From: Xaviernesmea oryzae
GTDB taxonomy: Bacteria > Pseudomonadota > Alphaproteobacteria > Rhizobiales > Rhizobiaceae
Assembly (NCBI RefSeq): GCF_900109605.1
Contig: NZ_FOAM01000020.1
Location: 44,871 to 108,870 of the forward strand
Reading direction: 5' to 3'
DNA: 64,000 nucleotides
Numbering within the stretch: the stretch's first letter is position 1; the number at the start of each line of letters is the position of its first letter. The notes under the pieces were generated by a model. That model had not been told where the DNA came from. It saw only the letters and a program-made list of their open reading frames with translations, and made no database searches. Below, one piece after another: positions 59,697-64,000 of the stretch. A program made the translations under genes and the position numbers.

Positions 59697-60101
59697 ATGG
59701 CTGACTTCACCTTCGAGCTCGTATCCCCTGAACGTCTCCTCGTTTCCGAAACGGCGAGCGAAGTCGTGTTGCCCGCAACCGAGGGCGAAATGACCGTGAT
59801 GGCCAATCACGCGCCGACGATGACCACCATCCGCCCGGGCGTCGTCACCGTGAAGTCCGCCGGCAAGGTGTCTCGCTACGTCGTCTTCGGTGGATTCGCC
59901 GACATCCTGCCCTCTGGCTGCACCCTTCTGGCGGAATCGGCCGTTCCGGTCGATGAATTCGACCGCACGCTGATCGAGCGCCGCATTGAGGAGGCGCGTA
60001 GCCATCTCGACAATGGCGATCATGCCGACGAGCACAAGACCCGTCTGGAGCAGTTCCTCAGCGAGCTGACCCATCTGAACGGCGTTCTCAATCCTGCTTG
60101 A
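59697..60101 (+). CDS. atpC: F1-ATPase epsilon subunit
   Basis: The 134-residue regulatory subunit. The N-terminal beta-sandwich is recognisable in FTFELVSPERLLVSETASEV and EGEMTVMANHAPTMTTIRPG. VFGGFADILPSGCTLLAESA follows, and the C-terminal helical hairpin starts around residue 88. Length is normal for alphaproteobacteria. It is the last gene of the operon, directly before a canonical terminator. Confidence 0.96.
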   Translation: MADFTFELVSPERLLVSETASEVVLPATEGEMTVMANHAPTMTTIRPGVVTVKSAGKVSRYVVFGGFADILPSGCTLLAESAVPVDEFDRTLIERRIEEARSHLDNGDHADEHKTRLEQFLSELTHLNGVLNPA

Positions 60102-60125
60102 GACGCATCCGATCCGGCATCGGCC

Positions 60126-60150
60126 AAAGGCGCCTTCGTGGCGCCTTTTT
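60126..60150 (+). terminator. Intrinsic terminator of the atp operon
   Basis: A 9-bp stem (60126-60134 with 60140-60148, AAAGGCGCC/GGCGCCTTT), a TTCGT loop and a T5 run ending at 60150, 24 bases after atpC. It is the clearest rho-independent terminator in the window. Confidence 0.93.
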
Positions 60151-60360
60151 CTTTGGCCTACGGCTTGATCTGCGGACAACGGCGAGCTTCGATGGTGCGG
60201 CATTGGTCTGTTGGAAGCAGCAAAACGCCGCCCGAGTCGCAACGGCATTCGTGGACTTGCTAAATTGCAATCGGCTTAGTAGGCGTCCACCGCGTTTACA
60301 CAGATCAAGCGATCGGCAAACGTTTCCTGGCGTCGCCAGAACGGCCTGACAGGAGAGACC

Positions 60361-61791
60361 ATGTCTGCGAAGAAGATCGTCCCCGTCATCATGGCAGGTG
60401 GCAAGGGCACGCGCCTCTGGCCGCTGTCCCGCGCGGCCGCGCCCAAGCAATTCCTGCAGTTTCTGGGCGAGCATTCGCTGTTTCAAAAGACGTTGCAGCG
60501 CGTCAGCGATCGCGACTGGTATGCGCCGGCGCTGATCGTCACCAATTCGCAATTCCGCTTCCTTGTCGCCGAGCAGGCGCAAACCGTGGGTGCTCCGCTT
60601 GCGGGGATCCTGCTCGAACCTGTGGCGCGCAACACCGCGCCGGCGCTGGCGGTCGCTGCCTTGACGGTCGCGCGGGATTTTGGTGCTGACGCCATCATGC
60701 AGGTGCTGGCATCCGACCACGAGATCGAAGCCGGCACTGTCTATTTCGATTGTATTCGGCTCGCCAGAGATACGGCGGCGGCCGGCAAACTGGTGACCTT
60801 CGGCATCCAGCCGACAGAGCCGGCGACCGGCTATGGCTATATCGAGACCGGCAGCGCCCTGCCTGATGGCGCCCATACGGTGGCACGCTTTGTCGAAAAG
60901 CCCAACCAGGCCCGCGCCGTGGAACTTTTGGCCAGCGGCCGCTACCTCTGGAATTCCGGCATGTTCATGCTCCCGGTCGGCCTGTTCCTGGACGAGATCA
61001 GGCGCTATGAGCCCGCCGTGCTGGAGGCCAGCGAGAAGGCGCTTGCCGCTGCCCGACGCGATCTCGATTTTGAAAGGCTGGACGAATCGGCCTTCGCGGC
61101 CGCTCCCGATATTTCGGTCGATTATGCCGTCTTCGAGCGGACGGACCATGCTGCCGTCGTCCCATCGGCCTTTGCCTGGTCAGATCTCGGCAGTTGGGAC
61201 TCGGTTTGGGCGATTGGCGAGAAGGACGAGAACGGCAATGTCCTGGGGCAGAAAGCCACCGTCAGCGCCACGCGCAATTCCCTCGTGCTGTCGCGCGATA
61301 TTCACCTTGCCGTCCATGGCATGGAAGATGTGGCGGTGATTGCCAGCGAGGATGCCGTTTATATCGGCCGGATGGCCGATAGCCAGAACGTCGGCCAGAT
61401 CGTCAAGACGCTTGCCGCCTCGGCTGCCACGCGCGGGCTAACGGAGACCCATCCGACCTCCTACAAGCCCTGGGGCTCGGTGGCCTCGGTCATCTCCGGT
61501 GATCGCTTCGAGGTCAAGAGGCTGATGATTCAGCCTGGACGCAAGATCTCTCTGCAGAAACATCATCACCGTTCGGAACATTGGGTCGTGGTGCGCGGCA
61601 CGGCGGAGGTGACGATCGGCGAAGACACGCGGCTGCTGCACGAGAATGAGTCGGTCTATGTCCCCCAAGGCGTGGTGCATCGCCTCTCCAATCCGGGCAA
61701 GATCCCCCTGGAGCTGATCGAGGTGCAGACCGGTTCCTATCTGAAGGACGACGATACCGTCCGCCTGCACGACGAATTTGGCCGCGCCTAA
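60361..61791 (+). CDS. manC: Mannose-1-phosphate guanylyltransferase / mannose-6-phosphate isomerase
   Basis: A 476-residue bifunctional type II PMI/GMP enzyme making GDP-mannose for polysaccharide or glycoprotein synthesis. The N-terminal nucleotidyltransferase domain has MAGGKGTRLWPLSRAAAPKQ and VARFVEKPNQARA. A C-terminal cupin domain from about residue 360 has KPWGSVASVISG, QKHHHRSEHWVVVRGTAEV and YVPQGVVHRLSNPG, where the His residues bind zinc. The ATG at 60361 has ACAGGAGAGA at 60350-60359. It has its own promoter region after the atp terminator. Confidence 0.95.
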   Translation: MSAKKIVPVIMAGGKGTRLWPLSRAAAPKQFLQFLGEHSLFQKTLQRVSDRDWYAPALIVTNSQFRFLVAEQAQTVGAPLAGILLEPVARNTAPALAVAALTVARDFGADAIMQVLASDHEIEAGTVYFDCIRLARDTAAAGKLVTFGIQPTEPATGYGYIETGSALPDGAHTVARFVEKPNQARAVELLASGRYLWNSGMFMLPVGLFLDEIRRYEPAVLEASEKALAAARRDLDFERLDESAFAAAPDISVDYAVFERTDHAAVVPSAFAWSDLGSWDSVWAIGEKDENGNVLGQKATVSATRNSLVLSRDIHLAVHGMEDVAVIASEDAVYIGRMADSQNVGQIVKTLAASAATRGLTETHPTSYKPWGSVASVISGDRFEVKRLMIQPGRKISLQKHHHRSEHWVVVRGTAEVTIGEDTRLLHENESVYVPQGVVHRLSNPGKIPLELIEVQTGSYLKDDDTVRLHDEFGRA

Positions 61792-61799
61792 GCGCGGCC
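61780..61799. terminator. Hairpin overlapping the manC stop
   Basis: An 8-bp perfect stem (GGCCGCGC 61780-61787, GCGCGGCC 61792-61799) with a 4-base loop spans the manC stop codon. It lies between the converging manC and saccharopine-dehydrogenase-like genes. No T-run, so termination is uncertain. Confidence 0.4.
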
Positions 61800-61832
61800 G
61801 GACGAAAGATGCAATAGCGCTCGTGCGCTTGG

Positions 61833-62936
61833 TCAGGAGGCGAGCCGCGCGGCCTCCGCGGGCGTTGCATAGAGGGCGCCGAAACGGTTTTCCAGGAAAT
61901 CGGCAAGCGCGATCTCTTCCTGGCGGATGAAGCCGCGCGACGGCAGCGCACCAGTGGCCAGCATGTCGAGCACGGCGCAAATGCTGCCAGCGGTGGTGAT
62001 CTGAATGGCGCTCATCCGTCGGCCGGCCACAAGTCCAGCATAGATCTTGTTGGCATAGGTTTCCTGCACCAGTCGCCCATCCTGCCAGCCGGAAACGGTG
62101 ACGAAGACGATCACGACATCCTGCACCGTCGTTGGCAGCGCATGTTCGAGAATATCTTTCAGCACCTCACGCCGGTGCTTGAGCCCGAGATCGTTTAGCA
62201 GCGCCTTCATGATGGCGGCGTGGCCGGGATAGCGGATCGTGCGGTAGTTGAGTGTGCGCACCTTATCCGCCAGGGTGTCGCACAGAGTACCAAGCCCGCC
62301 CGAAGTGTTGAAGGCCTCATAGGTCACGCCGTCGAGGGAGAATTCCTCGCGCTCTTCCAGCGCCGGCACCAGCGTCGGCCGGCCCTCGACGATCGCCTCG
62401 CAGGGTTCGATATATTCGTTGATGACCCCGTCCGTGCTCCAGGTGAGATTGTAGTTGAGGGCATTGGACGGATATTGCGGCAGAGCGCCGACGCGCATGC
62501 GCACGGTATCGAGCCGCTCGAATCGGCGGGCGAGATCCTGGGCGACGATCGAAATAAAGCCTGGGGCCAGGCCACATTGCGGAATGAAGGTGCTATGAGC
62601 CGTTTCAGCGATCTCGGTGACCCGCCGGGTCGAGCGCACATCTTCCGTCAGATCGAGATAATGGACGCCGGCGCGGGCCGCCGCTTCGGCAATCGCTACC
62701 GTCAGATGAAAGGGCGCAGCGCTCAAGACGGCGAAGCGCCCTGCAAGCAGCCGCTCCAGCGCGCCCGCATCGGCGACATCCACCTCCGCCGTTTCCACCG
62801 CCGGATGGCGCTCCAGGCGCGCAAGCTGATCGGCGGAACGATCTGCCACGGTCACCTGATAATCCCGCGTTTCAGCCAGAAGATGCGCAATGGTCGCGCC
62901 GATCTTGCCTGCCCCAATAACCACGATCTGCTTCAT
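61833..62936 (-). CDS. Saccharopine dehydrogenase-family oxidoreductase
   Basis: A 367-residue NAD(P)-dependent enzyme. The N-terminal Rossmann fold begins IVVIGAGKIGATIAHLLAE, with VTVADRSADQLARL carrying the acidic ribose-binding residue. The C-terminal saccharopine-dehydrogenase-like domain includes CGLAPGFISIVAQDLARRF and RYPGHAAIMKALLNDLG. Known relatives include saccharopine reductase and lysine 6-dehydrogenase, so lysine (or related amine) catabolism is plausible. It is divergent from an Lrp/AsnC regulator, which fits substrate-responsive control. The start at 62936 (MKQIVVIG) follows a GGAGAGAC on the minus strand. Confidence 0.88.
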   Translation of the reverse strand: MKQIVVIGAGKIGATIAHLLAETRDYQVTVADRSADQLARLERHPAVETAEVDVADAGALERLLAGRFAVLSAAPFHLTVAIAEAAARAGVHYLDLTEDVRSTRRVTEIAETAHSTFIPQCGLAPGFISIVAQDLARRFERLDTVRMRVGALPQYPSNALNYNLTWSTDGVINEYIEPCEAIVEGRPTLVPALEEREEFSLDGVTYEAFNTSGGLGTLCDTLADKVRTLNYRTIRYPGHAAIMKALLNDLGLKHRREVLKDILEHALPTTVQDVVIVFVTVSGWQDGRLVQETYANKIYAGLVAGRRMSAIQITTAGSICAVLDMLATGALPSRGFIRQEEIALADFLENRFGALYATPAEAARLAS

Positions 62937-63014
62937 AAGCGTCTCTCCCTCAATGCCCGAGCCATCCTGCGGAATGCGGCCCCGCAGCCGCTGTCAGGCT
63001 TGACAATGCGGCGA

Positions 63015-63080
63015 GATCCTGTCGGTCTGAAGCGTGATTTTGCACATTCTGCAGGATCATTCTCGGCACTATGCAGGATC
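63015..63080. promoter_or_regulatory. Repeated CAGGATC sites between lysine-type dehydrogenase and Lrp genes
   Basis: CAGGATC occurs at 63052-63058 and 63074-63080, spaced 22 bases (two helical turns), and inverted (GATCCTG) at 63015-63021. All lie in or beside the 134-base divergent promoter region. This is what Lrp/AsnC octamer-type operators look like. The third copy overlaps the candidate start at 63071. Confidence 0.5.
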
Positions 63081-63526
63081 AAAATGACGGAATGACAGAT
63101 ATATCGACGAAGGATCGGGAACTCATCGCCGTCCTGAGCGAAAATGCTCGTTTGCCGACGGCGACCATTGCCAAGCGCCTCGGCCTGTCGCGTACGACCG
63201 TGCAGGCCCGTATCGAACGCCTTGAGCGGTCGGGGATCATTGCGGGCTATGGTGTCAGGCTGTCCGAGGAGTATGAGCGGGGTCTGGTGCGTGCCCATGT
63301 GTTGATTACGCTGGCGGCCAAGGCGCTGCCCAAGGTGACGCAGGCGTTGGCGGGGATGGAGGAGGTACGTATGCTGCACTCGGTGAGCGGCAGCTTCGAC
63401 CTGATCGCCTTGCTCGCCGCACCGTCCATCGGCGCGCTTGATCTGGTGATCGATGCGATCGGCGCCTTGGACGGCGTGGAGAAGACCCTGTCGTCTATCA
63501 TTCTATCGACGCGCATCGCGCGCTGA
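63071..63526 (+). CDS. Lrp/AsnC-family transcriptional regulator
   Basis: A 151-residue regulator. The N-terminal winged helix-turn-helix (DRELIAVLSENARLPTATIA, then KRLGLSRTTVQARIERLE) is followed by the AsnC ligand-binding (RAM) domain from about residue 72, where HSVSGSFDLIALLAA is the conserved core. The ATG at 63071 is chosen; the ATG at 63092 gives a more typical N-terminus (MTDISTKDRELIAVLSEN). It probably controls the divergent saccharopine-dehydrogenase-like gene and its own expression. Confidence 0.9.
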   Translation: MQDQNDGMTDISTKDRELIAVLSENARLPTATIAKRLGLSRTTVQARIERLERSGIIAGYGVRLSEEYERGLVRAHVLITLAAKALPKVTQALAGMEEVRMLHSVSGSFDLIALLAAPSIGALDLVIDAIGALDGVEKTLSSIILSTRIAR

Positions 63527-63575
63527 ACCAGGTCGCTATCGCGCGCCATGCCCGCGAACGCGCGGAGACAAACGC

Positions 63576-63611
63576 AAACCGCCGCGCGCCATGGAGAGCG
63601 CGCGGCGGTTT
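63576..63611 (+). terminator. Terminator after the Lrp/AsnC gene
   Basis: A perfect 13-bp stem (63576-63588 with 63599-63611, AAACCGCCGCGCG/CGCGCGGCGGTTT) with a 10-base loop lies 50 bases after the Lrp stop. The right arm ends in TTT. It also separates the gene from the insertion sequence. Confidence 0.75.
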
Positions 63612-63686
63612 GAAAGGGATCGTCTGGCCTTCGCTTAGCGCGTCAGACCGAAATCGTCATTGTCCGACCCTTAAAGCATGTCGCAT

Positions 63687-64000
63687 TTATTCAGCCTCAT
63701 ATCCTGCGGCTTTGAAGAAGTTTCGGCATTCGGTGACGGAGAAGAGGCTGATGATGTCACCGAGGGCTTGGGCAAGCGCGTCGAAGCTTCTGGCGGCTCG
63801 CTTTCGTAAGAGCGCCTTGAGCTTTGAGAACGCCATTTCGATGGGGTTCAGGTCCGGCGAATAGGGCGGCAGGAAGAGCAGCCACGCTCCCTTGGCCTTG
63901 ACCAACTGTTCTGCTCGTTCACTTTTGTGGAAACCGACATTGTCGAGAATGACGACATCGCCGGGCGACAGTGTCGGCACAAGCTGTGTCTCGATCCAGG
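63687..64000 (-). mobile_element. IS630-family transposase, C-terminal part (cut by window edge)
   Basis: The minus-strand frame is open to the last base. It encodes the C-terminal DDE domain of an IS630-type transposase: LVPTLSPGDVVILDNVGFHK (second catalytic Asp), then LLFLPPYSPDLNPIEMAFSK with the PxSPxLNPIE signature (final catalytic Glu), and a C-terminal helix. The N-terminal part and one inverted repeat lie beyond the window, and the near inverted repeat is not identifiable with only one end visible. Such elements are often two-ORF, frameshifted units. Confidence 0.88.

Overview
The window is chromosomal DNA of a high-GC alphaproteobacterium, most likely Rhizobiaceae (Rhizobium/Agrobacterium/Allorhizobium/Ciceribacter neighbourhood). 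The grounds are the mdh-sucC-sucD-sucA-sucB...lpdA cluster, the sdhCDAB operon, an F1-only atpHAGDC operon, a hemC-hemD-Mic60-hemY operon, an fdsGBACD formate dehydrogenase locus, a Brucella Omp19-like lipoprotein and a CtrA-type promoter box. It is almost entirely core genome. The only clear mobile element is the 3' part of an IS630-family transposase at the right edge. I see no tRNA, rRNA, CRISPR array or prophage.

Layout, left to right. 1-5.5 kb: the tail of tamB, an arginase, an orphan cheW, a K+-channel-like protein with a zinc ribbon, a small two-helix membrane protein and an unrecognised membrane-anchored protein. 5.5-6.6 kb: an AT-rich, repeat-bearing leader and an ExoY-type sugar transferase. 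6.8-14.1 kb: a LysR regulator and fdsG-fdsB-fdsA-fdhD(fdsC)-fdsD, closed by a strong terminator shared with the converging yggT. 14.2-17.6 kb: yggT, an MFS exporter, a glutamine-amidotransferase-like protein and a TerB-like protein. 17.6-22.9 kb (minus strand): hemC, hemD, a bacterial Mic60/mitofilin, a HemY-type TPR protein and then the TerB-like gene. 23-26.7 kb (plus strand): tsaD, gpsA, a YciI-like gene, an EVE-domain gene and a methyltransferase.

26.7-46.5 kb is the TCA-cycle region. sdhC-sdhD-sdhA is followed by a VapD-family gene and then sdhB, whose start codon overlaps the vapD stop. Next come an Omp19-like lipoprotein behind a perfect TTAA-N7-TTAA box, zapE, mdh, sucC, a DUF1579 gene, sucD, sucA, sucB, three accessory genes (MAPEG, LysE, SDR), lpdA and a cytochrome b561. 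Two operons encoding stoichiometric TCA enzymes therefore each carry an unrelated gene between subunit genes. This is the most unusual arrangement in the window.

46.6-64 kb: a DUF2867 gene with no usable start codon, a TraB/GumN protein, xerC, an acyltransferase, an AAA ATPase, priA, a small membrane protein, the F1 ATPase operon with a textbook terminator, a GDP-mannose synthesis gene, a saccharopine-dehydrogenase-family gene divergent from an Lrp/AsnC regulator, and the IS630 fragment. Identifications rest on motifs and family knowledge read by eye; no searches were run.
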